A stretch of 64,000 bases of DNA. It comes from Corythucha ciliata (lineage: Eukaryota; Arthropoda; Insecta; Hemiptera; Tingidae). The notes under the pieces are model-generated. The model was not told the DNA's origin and did no database searches. It worked only from the letters and a program-made list of their open reading frames with translations. The translations under genes were made by a program, and so were the position numbers. The stretch is from assembly GCA_038030265.1 (NCBI GenBank), contig CM075941.1, positions 60,427,952-60,491,951 on the forward strand, read 5' to 3'. How positions within the stretch are numbered: the first letter of the stretch is position 1; each line of letters starts with the position of its first letter. This document shows positions 20,167-29,261 of the stretch, piece by piece.

Positions 20167-21143
20167 TTTATAGGACAGAAGTCCAAAACCAAATTCAAAA
20201 ACTGTTAGATAACGAAGTTATACAACCATCAAATTCCCCTTATAATGCCCCTTTATGGATCGTTCCAAAGAAAAAAGACGCTTCAGGGAAACAAAAATTT
20301 CGATTGGTCATCGACTATAGGAAAATGAACGAAAAAACCATTAACGCCAAGTACGACCTACCTAACATTGAAGACATTCCAGCAAAATTGGGAAATTGCA
20401 ATTATTTTACTACAATAGACTTAGTTTCGGGTTTTCACCAGATGTCAATGGATGAATCCAGCATCCCAAAAACGGCCTTTAGCACCGAAAATGGGATGTG
20501 GGAATGTAGAAAAATGCCATTTGGCTTAAAAAATGCCCCGTCTACGTTCCAAAGGTTAATGGACAATTGCCTTGGTGGGTTACAAAACGAAATTTGCGCG
20601 TGTTTTATGGTCGACATCATCGTCTTTAGTACAAGCCTACAAGAACATATGATTAGATTGAAACAAATATTCGACCGCCTTAGAAACGCTAAACTAAAAA
20701 TCCAACTGGACAAAACGGAATTTTTACGAAAGGAATTAAATTATCTAGGCCATTTGATCACGTCCGAAGGTATAAAACCCAATCCTGAAAAAGTCGAAGC
20801 AATCACTCAATATCCTATTCCAAAAACTCCTAGAGAACTCAAGGGATTCTTAGGACTTATAAGTTATTACAGACGATTCATTAAAGACCTCGCAAAATTA
20901 TCCAAGCCCTTATCACAACGCCTTAAAAAAGGAGAAAAAATAAACGTAAACGATCCCGTTTATAAAGAAAGTTTTGAAACATGTGAACTACTTCTCATTA
21001 ACGACCCAGTACTAAAATACCCCGATTTTAAAATGCCCTTCATATTAACAACTGACGCTTCCGGCGTCCTATCTATTGGCGCCGTCCTATCTCAGAAATT
21101 AACGGAGACAAACATCCTGTATCCTATGCGAGCGGAACATTGA
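20167..21143 (+). pseudogene. pol: Gypsy-B reverse transcriptase (main part)
   Basis: The RT resumes at the duplicated hAT-A target and shows fingers-palm order: [49 protein letters not shown] (first Asp), KMPFGLKNAPSTFQRLM, then the active-site strand reads FMVDIIVFS where F/Y-x-DD is expected, so the first Asp of the pair is replaced by Val. The thumb-connection (FLGLISYYRRFIKDLA) and the start of RNase H (TTDASG) follow. A single-base lesion near 21,115 moves RNase H to another frame. Polymerase activity is not expected. Confidence 0.88.
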
Positions 21144-21787
21144 ACGACACCCAAAAGAAACTCTCCACTATCGAGAGAGAACTACTAGCCATCGTTTGGG
21201 CTACAAAACATTTTAGACCTTATTTGTATGGACGTAAATTTACCTTAGTAACAGATCACAAACCCCTTGTCTGGTTGCATTCCTTAAAAGAACCAAATTC
21301 AAAATTATTTAGATGGAAGTTGAAATTAGAGGAATTCGATTTCGAGATCACTTACAAGGACGGAAAATCAAACACTAATGCAGATGCTCTCTCAAGAATA
21401 GAAATTCATACAATGTCAACAAGTGAACCACCCGAATCCTTAATAGTTAACTTGGATGACTCTCCACCTATCGATTGTTTAACAATTCATTCTAACAAAG
21501 AAGGAAACACCACGTTGGAAATCCCAATAAAGGAAAGAACAATCAACGCGTATTCAAAACAAATAATAATAAGCGCTGGCCAGGTACCAACAACTATTAA
21601 CGTTAAATTTCCCCTTCATAACTTGAATAATGAAATAATCAAATTTAGGAAAGAATATATCGAACCCAAAACTCATTACGGACTCTACTTCGAAACAGAC
21701 GTCTACAGAATATTTACCACGACCTTAATGGAAAACTTTAAATATGCGGAATTGAAATTAACTAAATTTACTAAACACTTATATTAG
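21140..21787 (+). pseudogene. pol: Gypsy-B RNase H and spacer to integrase
   Basis: Begins in the RNase H fold: STIERELLAIVWATKHFRPY, FTLVTDHKPLVWL (catalytic Asp), TYKDGKSNTNADALSR, which are standard Gypsy RNase H motifs. The ~120-residue stretch after it has no motif and ends at a stop in the region leading to integrase. Frames before and after are displaced, so this is not a separate gene but part of a broken pol. Confidence 0.82.
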
Positions 21788-21789
21788 AC

Positions 21790-22606
21790 ATCGAAGACAC
21801 TGAAGAACAATTGGAAATTATTAGATTCTACCACCAAGAAGATAAAGTACACCGCGGTATAAACGAAACATACGAAACAAATAATATTACTGGCCAAGTC
21901 TAAAAACAATGATTCAAACATTCATCAATACCTGTGACCTCTGTCTTAAGTGTAAATACGAAAGACATCCGTTGAAACCTTATTTTAATATCACACCAAC
22001 GCCATCTCGACCTCTCCAAATTGTCCATGCAGATGTAGTAACCGTAACAAAAACAAAAATTTCTCACCTTGATCGATAAATTTTCAAAATATGCCCAAGC
22101 TTACGCCCTCAAGGCGGCAACCGGAATTAATATAGCCCACAAACTTCTAACGTTCATAAGTCATCATGGAAAACCCACAGAACTAATTGTAGACAACGGA
22201 AATGAATTTAACGCGAGTGTAGTCAAAGAATTTTTAGCCTTACATAGAATCAAACTTCATTTCGTCTGCACACAAAACCCCCAACTTCCAATTCCTCCAT
22301 TGAACGATTTCACTCAACAATAATAGAAATCATTCGTGTAATGAATTCAAAAATAGTACCATCACTGAAAAAATGCAATATGCGATAATAACCTACAATA
22401 ATAGTATTCACACTACCACTAAATTGACACCCTTTGAAGTACTAAACGGTCACGTCGAAAACGAAAATCCCATTGCACTCGACCTGGAACAACGAATAAC
22501 AAACCTATACATTACCGATCATAAAAAAAACAACAAAACAATTACACGAAATCATTCGGGCAAGACAAGAAACAAAAAAGCAAAATGCTATCGATTAAGC
22601 GAATGA
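21790..22606 (+). pseudogene. pol: Gypsy-B integrase, zinc-binding and core domains (multiple frameshifts)
   Basis: Across several frames one sees an HHCC remnant (RFYHQEDKVHRGIN, CDLCLKCK), PLQIVHADVV (first Asp region), then LIDKFSKYAQAYALKAATG, ELIVDNGNEFNASVVKEF (second Asp and flanking), and AIITYNNSIHTTTKLTPFEV. Frame changes near 21,900, 22,065, 22,290 and 22,360 break it. The order and motifs are those of a Ty3/Gypsy integrase. Confidence 0.8.
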
Positions 22607-23240
22607 GAAACGTGAACCACTACCCGAACTACCTGAAAAAGTATATGTTGAAACGAAACAAATTCAAGACAAATCAAAAATAAAATACAACCCAGAGAAC
22701 TTGACTTCCGTAAACAAAGAATTAAAAACCGCGCATATAGTCCCCCGCCCTCACAACACACGTCAGAAAATTCACACAGCAAATATCAAACGACCCAGAC
22801 AAACCATCATATCTCTACTCGAAAAACAACTACTTAACGCCCAAGACGAAAATCTTCCCCTAAATGAAACTGTCAAAACAGGATTCAACCTCGTTTTGAC
22901 AAGACAAGACCTTACCTTGAAAGGAAATAATTGGCTTAACGATGGTATTGTCAACTATTATCTAGAATTAATAAACAAACGGAGTGAGGAGAATCCACTA
23001 CTACCAAAAACTTATGCTTTCAGCTCCTTCTTTTATATCTCCCTTTCTCAGGGCTATGAACGAGTAAAATGCTATACGAAGAAGAAAAACATATTCGAAT
23101 TCGATGTTTTATTAATCCCTATTTTCCTATCCTCTCACTGGCGCTTAGTCAAAGTAAAAATTAAAGAACGAGAACTGATATACTATGACTCCCTTCTCGG
23201 ACCCGGCGAAGAAATTTTGAACGTCATCCTATCTTATTTA
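22607..23240 (+). CDS. Gypsy-B integrase C-terminus continuous with a Ulp1-like C48 protease domain
   Basis: The frame open from before 22,701 first shows the usual end of 17.6/297-type integrase (KSKIKYNPENLTSVNKE ... RQKIHTANIKRPRQ). It then continues without stop into TRQDLTLKGNNWLNDGIVNYY, the WLND substrate motif of Ulp1/SENP peptidases, then SFFYISL, VLLIPIFLSSHWRLVKVK (catalytic His in HW) and ELIYYDSLLGPGEEIL (catalytic Asp in DS). At LSYL a SINE interrupts it. After removing the 280-bp SINE and one TSD copy the frame goes on to NVNPNKIVPQ, with a Gln where C48 enzymes have their oxyanion-hole Gln, then a stop. No catalytic Cys is identifiable. A C48 domain at the end of a Gypsy pol is unusual. 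Confidence 0.75.
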
Positions 23241-23520
23241 CGTGGCGCGCCTCGATGGTGTAATGGATACAATGCTCGCTTCACAACCCAGCGGGCCTGG
23301 GTTCGAATCCAGCCATTGCCCATTACACTATAAGGCTGCGGCGAGCTGTGACACGGCACACCCGACTTCGTGTGGGCGTTCCCGGCGATGTGCGTTCAAC
23401 AAACCGCGCACCGACCGAAACGCCCGCGTAGTACGGGTGTGAAGTGCACAGTTAAATCTGGGTATGGCGTAGGAGCCCAAGTGAGGCTTAGGCGCCTGCC
23501 GGGTTGTCCACATTCACCCT
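23241..23520 (+). mobile_element. SINE1: 280-bp tRNA-derived SINE with 7-bp TSD TTATTTA
   Basis: The head carries pol III box A (TGGTGTAATGG, near 23,255) and box B (GGTTCGAATCC, near 23,300). The anticodon arm GCTCGCT/AGCGGGC pairs. The T-stem lacks one C, so this is not a canonical tRNA gene. A ~200-bp GC-rich tRNA-unrelated body follows. Direct repeats TTATTTA at 23,234-23,240 and 23,521-23,527 flank it. It inserted into the C48 coding part of Gypsy-B and leaves that frame in register when removed. Confidence 0.8.
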
Positions 23521-23637
23521 TTATTTAAATGTAAATCCCAACAAAATTGTTCCTCAAGAGATTCTGTAAACCACAGCATTCCTTTAACCTTTGTTGAGCC
23601 TACCGAACAGCACGGCGTTCGTTCTTGAGGATGGAGG

Positions 23638-23794
23638 AGTTAAGTCCGCTTAACCATTAGATCTAGTTTCCCCCTAAACAATAGTAGACACGTAAGCACC
23701 TTCTTAGTTGTAAGATACCTTTTACTGTGTATGCAATAACAACCTGCACCTTCCTTTTCTAGAAAATAAAACTCCCTGCAACCCATTCGGAAGT
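23638..23794 (+). repeat. Gypsy-B 3' LTR (~157 bp)
   Basis: A purine tract GAGGATGGAGG precedes AGTTAAGTCCG. The segment through CAACCCATTCGGAAGT is repeated in reverse orientation at 60,847-61,019 with substitutions, and that copy stands next to another Gypsy-B fragment. Termini beginning AGT fit the 17.6/297 group. An AATAAA occurs at 23,765-23,770. Confidence 0.75.
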
Positions 23795-24888
23795 GTCACT
23801 TTTTGATGAGCATTTCGGAGTGTAATTACTGTATAATTGGTTCGCGCATTTAAATAAAAGTTGTTTTTTAAAAAACGAAATATCCGTTGCCTAAACTTAT
23901 TTTATATGTAAATAAAATGGAGTAATTATTCTAGACGTCGTACGGTACCTGGGATGACCGTGATGCGCGTTCGTCACTGCGCTCGAGCCCTAAGGGAGGA
24001 CCGTGATGTGGGGCGAATCACGAATCGGCTCGGACGTATTCAAGGGTGTCGGTCACGATAGAATTGAGCGTCGGTTGACTATGAAGTCAAGAAAATCCCG
24101 TGGAGGCTTCGGGACTCTGCAAATAGAACCCATCAATCGTAAAATAGTATTTTGTTTTGATACTGATATTTTAGCTGGAGAATCTTCTTATTTACCGCGA
24201 CTTCCTGTTGGTAGGAGATAGGTGTTTGTTTGTCGTTCCTCTCCTTTGACAATTCTCAATGAACAACCACGTGACAACGTTGGTAAAATATGAAACGATC
24301 ACAATGCTTTCGACGCTCAGCTAAAAAAACCGTCAACGCTCTCCCCGCTAAAACTCTTCTCTCACACGTCGTCCTTCTGAACCCAATGGCTGTTCTACTC
24401 CCGCCACTCACTCGTGCACTATCTCATCTCATCTAATCTGTTTTCGGGTATCAAAGTCATATGGAAAACCAAGTCCTCAGACTCGAGGAAAAAAATGTTT
24501 TTTATTTTGGGTTCGGATTTTTGCTCCCGTTATGAATAAAAAAGGGGAAAACCCGCCAAATACAAAAATTATTATATTTATTTTCGGTTTGAAGTTGTAG
24601 CGTGATATCTATCTTGATACCATATGTTTTTTTCAACACTCAACTTTTGTACAATTTTTGAATTTAGCGGGTAATCTACTTTCATAGTAGAGCAGCGCAA
24701 CGTATCGGGAGCAAAAATCCCAACCCACGAACCGCTTCATTTTTTTAATATACAAATAATACAAAGTTTAATGACCTGGTTTTCCATATGACTTTGTCGG
24801 GTTCTTTCTTTTTCTTTACAGTTTGAACGCTTATACTGGACCCCCGAACCCCTCTCCGCTAATACCCCCGCATCCTGGAAGTTTTTTT
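23795..24888. other. No gene recognised
   Basis: A mixed AT-rich region. The small open frames (for example 24,003-24,221) show no domain. No TIRs or tandem structure noticed. Confidence 0.35.
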
Positions 24889-25007
24889 AGTGCATTTCAT
24901 TCTGAAAATGCACTATTGGTCTCGTCGTGATGGTGGCAAACATGGGTCATGTCATGTTTTTTTCACGTTTCAGAACCTCTAAAACACGAATTCAGTGGTC
25001 TCCGGAA

Positions 25008-25038
<31 letters not shown>

Positions 25039-25049
25039 GACCGTTTCCT
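24889..25049. repeat. Dispersed repeat head: hairpin plus (TA)n, copy 1
   Basis: The hairpin AGTGCATTT...AAATGCACT (24,889-24,914) is followed by ATTGGTCTCGTCGTGATGG, a CACGTTTCAG segment and a (TA)n tract at 25,012-25,038. The same order recurs at 40,068-40,240. The family is not identified. Confidence 0.7.
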
Positions 25050-25858
25050 TGTTAGCACGATAACTCTCGTAGAAGTTAATTTAGGGGAACGCGCTTTGGA
25101 ACAAAAATCAGTAGTCATAAGACACCGGTCGGTATTGCATTTGGGCCAAATCGGTCAAGGTGGAGGGGGGGGGGGGGAAATCGGGCTTGAAGTCGTCAAA
25201 AAATCACTAAAAATCAACAGTTCATTCTAGAAGCATGATATTCGGTACGTATACTCCATGTTAGACTAGCCTTTGGTTCCCATTTTATTTTTTTGAAAAA
25301 TTCAAGGGGGAGGGGGTGGTGCCCCCGGGGGGGAAATAAGTGTGTGGTCACGTTAGCACGATAACTTTCGTACAAATTAATTTAGCGGAACGCGTTTTGG
25401 CAAAAAAATCAGTAGTCATAAGACCCCTGTCGGTATTGCATTTGGGCCAAATCGGTCAAGGTGGTGGGGGGGAAAATAGGGCTTGAAATGATCAAAAAAT
25501 CACTACAAGTCACCAGTTGATTCTAGAAGCATCATATTCAGTACGTATACTCCATGTTAAAGTAGCCTTTGATTCCAATTGGGGAGGGGGTGATGTCCCC
25601 GGGGTGGAAGTAAGTGTGAGGCCTTGTTAGCACGATAACTCTCGTAGAAATTAATTTAGCGGAACTCGCTTTGGCACAAAAATCAGTAGTCATAAGGCCC
25701 CGGTCGTTATTGCATTTGCCAAATCGGTCAAGGTGGAGGGGGGAAAATAGGGGTTGAAATGGTAAAAAAATCACTACAAATCACCAGTTGATTCCAGAAG
25801 CATTATATTCGGTATGATGATTCCATTTTGAAATAGCCTTTGATTCCCATTAAGTTCA
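25050..25858. repeat. Imperfect tandem array, three ~270-300-bp units
   Basis: Units start with GTTAGCACGATAACT at 25,051, 25,352 and 25,626, followed by the same blocks in order (AATCAGTAGTCATAAG, AAATCGGTCAAGGTGG, a G-rich run, AAAAAATCACTA, GTATACTCCAT). Unit length differs mainly by G-run and insertion differences. There is no coding potential. It belongs to the same dispersed repeat as the hairpin head: the copy at 40,068 also continues into TTGTTAGCACGAT. Confidence 0.85.
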
Positions 25859-25933
25859 GCTTAAACAAACCCGGCAGCAAACAGTACGAGGGAGGGTCAA
25901 ACATTAACGAAACAAATGATGGTCTCAACATTA

Positions 25934-26006
25934 CTACTTCTGGGACGGCTTAGGGTATCCGAATACAAAATGAAATGCACTCTTTCCGACCGCCAGCTGC
26001 CGGAGC

Positions 26007-26038
<32 letters not shown>

Positions 26039-26599
26039 CTCTCTTGTCTTCGCATCGATAATCCCTAGATCGGGGTACTCCTCCGCCAGAATCGATAAAG
26101 TAAGGTTACTTAATCCCGGCACAGTGGACTTCTCGAAATTCGGCCTATTCACGAGTTCCGACACGACGTTGTCGTAGATGAGTTTGAGTTTATTCGTCAC
26201 ATAGTCAGTGTGTACCCTCGCTAATTCTGACCGTTCCGCCAGGGATGCCTTCAGAAGATCCATCGGGCTATTCACCCTTGTCTCCACCGGCCTGAAACCA
26301 CAGGTCGGGCTGACGCGGATCACTGGACTCGGTTTTGTCCATCTAAACCTTAACGACCACCGAGGCTTCGATGCCGGAACAGTCATTGACGCCGAGGCAT
26401 CTTGTTCGCGAAGTTTTTCGATTTCAGTCTGATATGCGTCTAGAAACAGGTAATTTTGTATCTTTTCATCTTCGCTGGCGCCGTTCCCAGGTTTAACAAT
26501 GACTACCAAGTGCAAAGCGGCACTACGACATACCGCCTCGACATTGGTCACCGAATCCTCGACGGTGCTGATGTTGTAGCTAGTCCAGTCAAAAAACAA
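25934..26599 (-). CDS. Unrecognised open frame interrupted by a Lys-coding homopolymer
   Basis: The 221-codon frame has non-repetitive, soluble-looking sequence (SPMDLLKASLAERSELARVH, VPGLSNLTLSILAEEYPDLG) followed by a K10 tract from a 30-base T run on the plus strand (26,009-26,038). No domain is recognised. Composition before the homopolymer looks coding, so it may be a transposon exon with a retroposed or microsatellite tail. The start codon is not supported. Confidence 0.25.
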
Positions 26600-26666
26600 A
26601 TTCAGGACGTCCTTCTCCTAACGCGTAGCTTACCTCCACCCTAAATAATCCACTGTCTTTAGAACA

Positions 26667-27165
26667 CTAGCGCCTAGACTGGCGGTGTTGACCGTGAAAA
26701 CATAAAGTCTCTCGCGAGATTATTCTAATATTGTTATTATTGCAGTTAATAAAATTGACTGTAGTTTTGTAAGGAAATGCTTTTGGTGGAGGGATTGTAC
26801 AGTTATTTATCGAATTAGATTGTTCTTCAACTTCAATTAGTTCGCTTGAAATTGTTGCAATAATCTGGTTTGTTATCTTCGTTTCTCTCATTGACTCGTC
26901 AATGTTGGTTTCGGCGACAGCATTGGATGCTTTTGGTGGAGGGATTGTACAGTTATTTAGTGAATTAGGTTGTTCTTCAATTTGTTCGCCTGATATTGTC
27001 GTCATAATCTGGTTTGCTACTTTCATTTTTTCTCTCATTGACTCGTCAATGTACGTTTCGGCGACAATAATGGATTTCCACCCACCATGCCGCTTTAAAG
27101 ATGTTATATCCCCGCCGCCTTCAATCAAGATCGTGGCGGATGAACGCCGGAAACAATGGCCAGTG
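26667..27165 (-). pseudogene. Tyrosine-recombinase C-terminus with duplicated tail
   Basis: Reading in frame from about 27,165 (upstream of the first Met) gives RRSSATILIEGGGDITSLKR, HGGWKS and VAETYIDES, the Arg, His/Trp and Tyr signatures of phage-integrase-type tyrosine recombinases as found in Crypton and DIRS elements. The tail after the catalytic Tyr contains a tandem duplication of ~55 residues: NNCTIPPPKA occurs twice, as do IDESMRE and NQI-x2-TIS; the second copy has N (AETNID) in place of the catalytic Y. The N-terminal part with the first Arg is missing, so it is a remnant. Confidence 0.7.
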
Positions 27166-27175
27166 TACCTTGTTT

Positions 27176-27493
27176 TCAGTCGGCGACGTTATCTCGGTAT
27201 AAACCTGCGATAGTTTTACCACCTTCAATATACTCTCGCGTCGTTTGGGCGCGTAGGTAATGACTTTCTATTCTAGGAATGGAGTCGATATGATGGCGAA
27301 TTCGGTTCTTGATCTCAACAGACACAGAGGAATATACTATTTTTCCACGCCGCGCCGGTCGGGTTCGAGGTACCCGTTTCTGTTTTTTAATAATTTTAAA
27401 AATAAGTATATAAGAAATACGAAAAAAGTTTGCTGCTACACCCGCCGTAGTCTCGAACCGTTCACTTATAAGTAAGATTATCTTGGGGATCAT
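27176..27493 (-). pseudogene. SHY-motif transposon protein fragment, second copy type
   Basis: The block RIRHHIDSIPRIESHYLRAQ followed by TTREYIEGGKTIAGLYRD has the same HI.S.P..SHY...YL...L.i..mY order as the fragment at 8,722-9,291, but diverged. The upstream K/R-rich part is not conserved. It abuts the tyrosine recombinase remnant on the same strand, but continuity is not shown. Confidence 0.4.
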
Positions 27494-28224
27494 AATTTGA
27501 TGAAGATTATTTGGTAGGTACCAAATTAACAGTTAACAAAAATTAGCAAAGGGTGATCCTACCTTTCTCTTCAAAAATGAAGATCGCCTTTTCGTGACAG
27601 AAGGAGTCGTTCGTGTCCTCAAGTCGTTGTTCGTCTCAAATCTTCGAAAAAGGCGTTGAATAAGTTGGTCGGATGAAGCGAGCGCCACCACTCTTCAATT
27701 AACTTCCTATCCAACTGTTGGGCTCCATTTACTTAGATACCGTAACGCGCTTTAACGTGCCGCCGCAAGGTTTCTACTGTTTGAGTCTCGGCTCCGGTAG
27801 CTGGGTCGACAAAATTTTCGGAGTGGTTCACTGTGATGTGGGTATACCCCTCGGTGCTAAGCGTTGTGTAGGCTCTTCACTGGTCTCGTTCTTGATGATT
27901 GGCAGCAGCGTCTCTCGGTAACAATAAAAAATCTGCTCTCTAAAACGTCCCCGCACATGCAGTCCGCAGCACATGGCAAAGACCCATGGCCCTTGAACTC
28001 TAGCACCGTAATTCCGTTGATCGTCGTCATCGTTGTCGGATGTGTCTGAATCGCCCTGCTAAGCCTCTGGGAGAAGTCGTCGGTCACTTGCCAAAAGTCG
28101 GCCTCTGTTGTATTTCCTCTTTCCCTGGAAAAGGGATTCGTCAATTTGAACCACTACGCCTCGGCCACCCATTTTGGAACGGCTCTCGAAAACATCTACG
28201 CAAACATCACGGCACAAATTGTAC
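27494..28224. other. No gene recognised
   Basis: Several short overlapping frames on both strands, none with a recognisable domain. Confidence 0.35.
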
Positions 28225-28800
28225 CACCCAACTAACAATTCGACTTCGGTAGTACTTCGCGTAAGTCTAACAGAAGCTGTTTACAGAAGCACAACTATTT
28301 CTGAAAAACTTGCAATAGCGTTCTATAAGACCAAAAAGGCTGAAGGTTTCCATTATTACCGAAGTTGTAGAGAGCTTCGGAGAGAGCTTCGGATGGACCT
28401 GTAAGAGGAAGGTAGGATGACTTTACAGAGACATCAGCTTCTATAAGGGACCGGCAGTAGGCCTTAAACAGGTTTAAAGGAGCATAGTAGCGAAACTCAA
28501 TGGAAAAGAAAAATGGCGGGTAGACTTCGATAAGCAAATTTCTTTTAGGTCTCCAGAAGGTTGTATTGCAAGCTTTACCGAAACTCAGTGGTAAAATAAT
28601 AAAAACAAGAAAAAATATTAATTCGAATGTAATGATATTAATCGTGTGTGTATGGCTAGGAGACAAAGAAATTTTCGATTTACTCATTTACGTATTAAAT
28701 TCATATTACTTACATTTTATACCAGAAAACTTCCCCGCTGCTAGGATCGAACCTACCCCTTTCAAATGTGAGTCCTAAACTCTTCCGATGAGATACCTCG
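28225..28800 (-). mobile_element. SINE2 copy A (~570 bp), uninterrupted
   Basis: In minus orientation the head contains a box B match GGTTCGATCC (28,743-28,755) and, ~40 bp upstream, a degenerate box A (TATCTCATCGG), suggesting a tRNA-derived head. The body is shared, in opposite orientation, with sequences at 52,980-53,340 and 57,129-57,285, where Harbinger-A separates the halves. Here the junction is intact: CCTG TAA GAGGAAGG around 28,399-28,405. It therefore is an empty-site reference. The SINE class is inferred from the promoter boxes; the ends are approximate. Confidence 0.6.
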
Positions 28801-29261
28801 TTGTGTTGTAAACATTGTGAAAAGCTCTCCTTATAGCATTCACAACTCAAGTGCAGAATATAATTTGCACGGAACCATTGAAAGTTATATTATTACCTAC
28901 GTTGAATTAGCTGAATTTTGTCGTGTTTGTGTTGTTTGTGTAAAATTAAACGTCCCCCTTAAGAAGCACCCGATATTTGATTTGGGGTGAAATAAAAAAA
29001 TCACTTATCCTACAATCTTCAACTGTGGTGGAAGGGAAGGTGAAGGGTGCAGCCACCGTTCTGCGTTTGCGTTCATGTTTTTTAGTTTGTGTTGTTCGGT
29101 CGGTCGATTGGATTTTGACTTCACTGATTAAGCCTTTTTGGATGTACGCTCGAAAACGCTTCCAGTGGACGACCGGTCTAAGGATGCGCGGGACAATTAG
29201 CAAAAGCTGGGACTATCCCGTGAAATACAACGACGTCTGCCAACCCTACTTATAATAGGGT
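28801..29261. other. Unassigned
   Basis: No gene supported. The 92-codon plus frame at 28,977-29,255 has no recognisable domain. Confidence 0.3.

Larger units (their letters stand above)
10620..23794 (+). mobile_element. Gypsy-B: Ty3/Gypsy retrotransposon with terminal C48 domain, split by hAT-A and a SINE
   Basis: In plus orientation: gag (N-terminus missing), -1 frameshift site, aspartic protease, RT, RNase H, integrase, GPY/F-like tail, a Ulp1-like domain, a purine tract and a 157-bp LTR. hAT-A (12,394-20,166) interrupts it at the start of RT and a SINE (23,241-23,520) interrupts the C48 part. Removing the insertions gives a ~5.1-kb core. The RT motifs and RNase H (DHKPLVWL) place it near the 17.6/297-type elements. 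The 5' LTR is absent. Several frameshifts and an altered RT active site show it is dead. A second copy lies at 57,286-61,019. Confidence 0.85.

Noticed and set aside
23250..23335. A tRNA gene with a Val-like (CAC) anticodon loop
   Set aside because: Boxes A and B are present but the T-stem lacks a base and no 3' acceptor complement pairs. The segment continues into a 280-bp unit flanked by a TSD, so it is a SINE head.
25012..25038. A TATA-box promoter
   Set aside because: It is a (TA)n microsatellite within a dispersed repeat; no gene follows.
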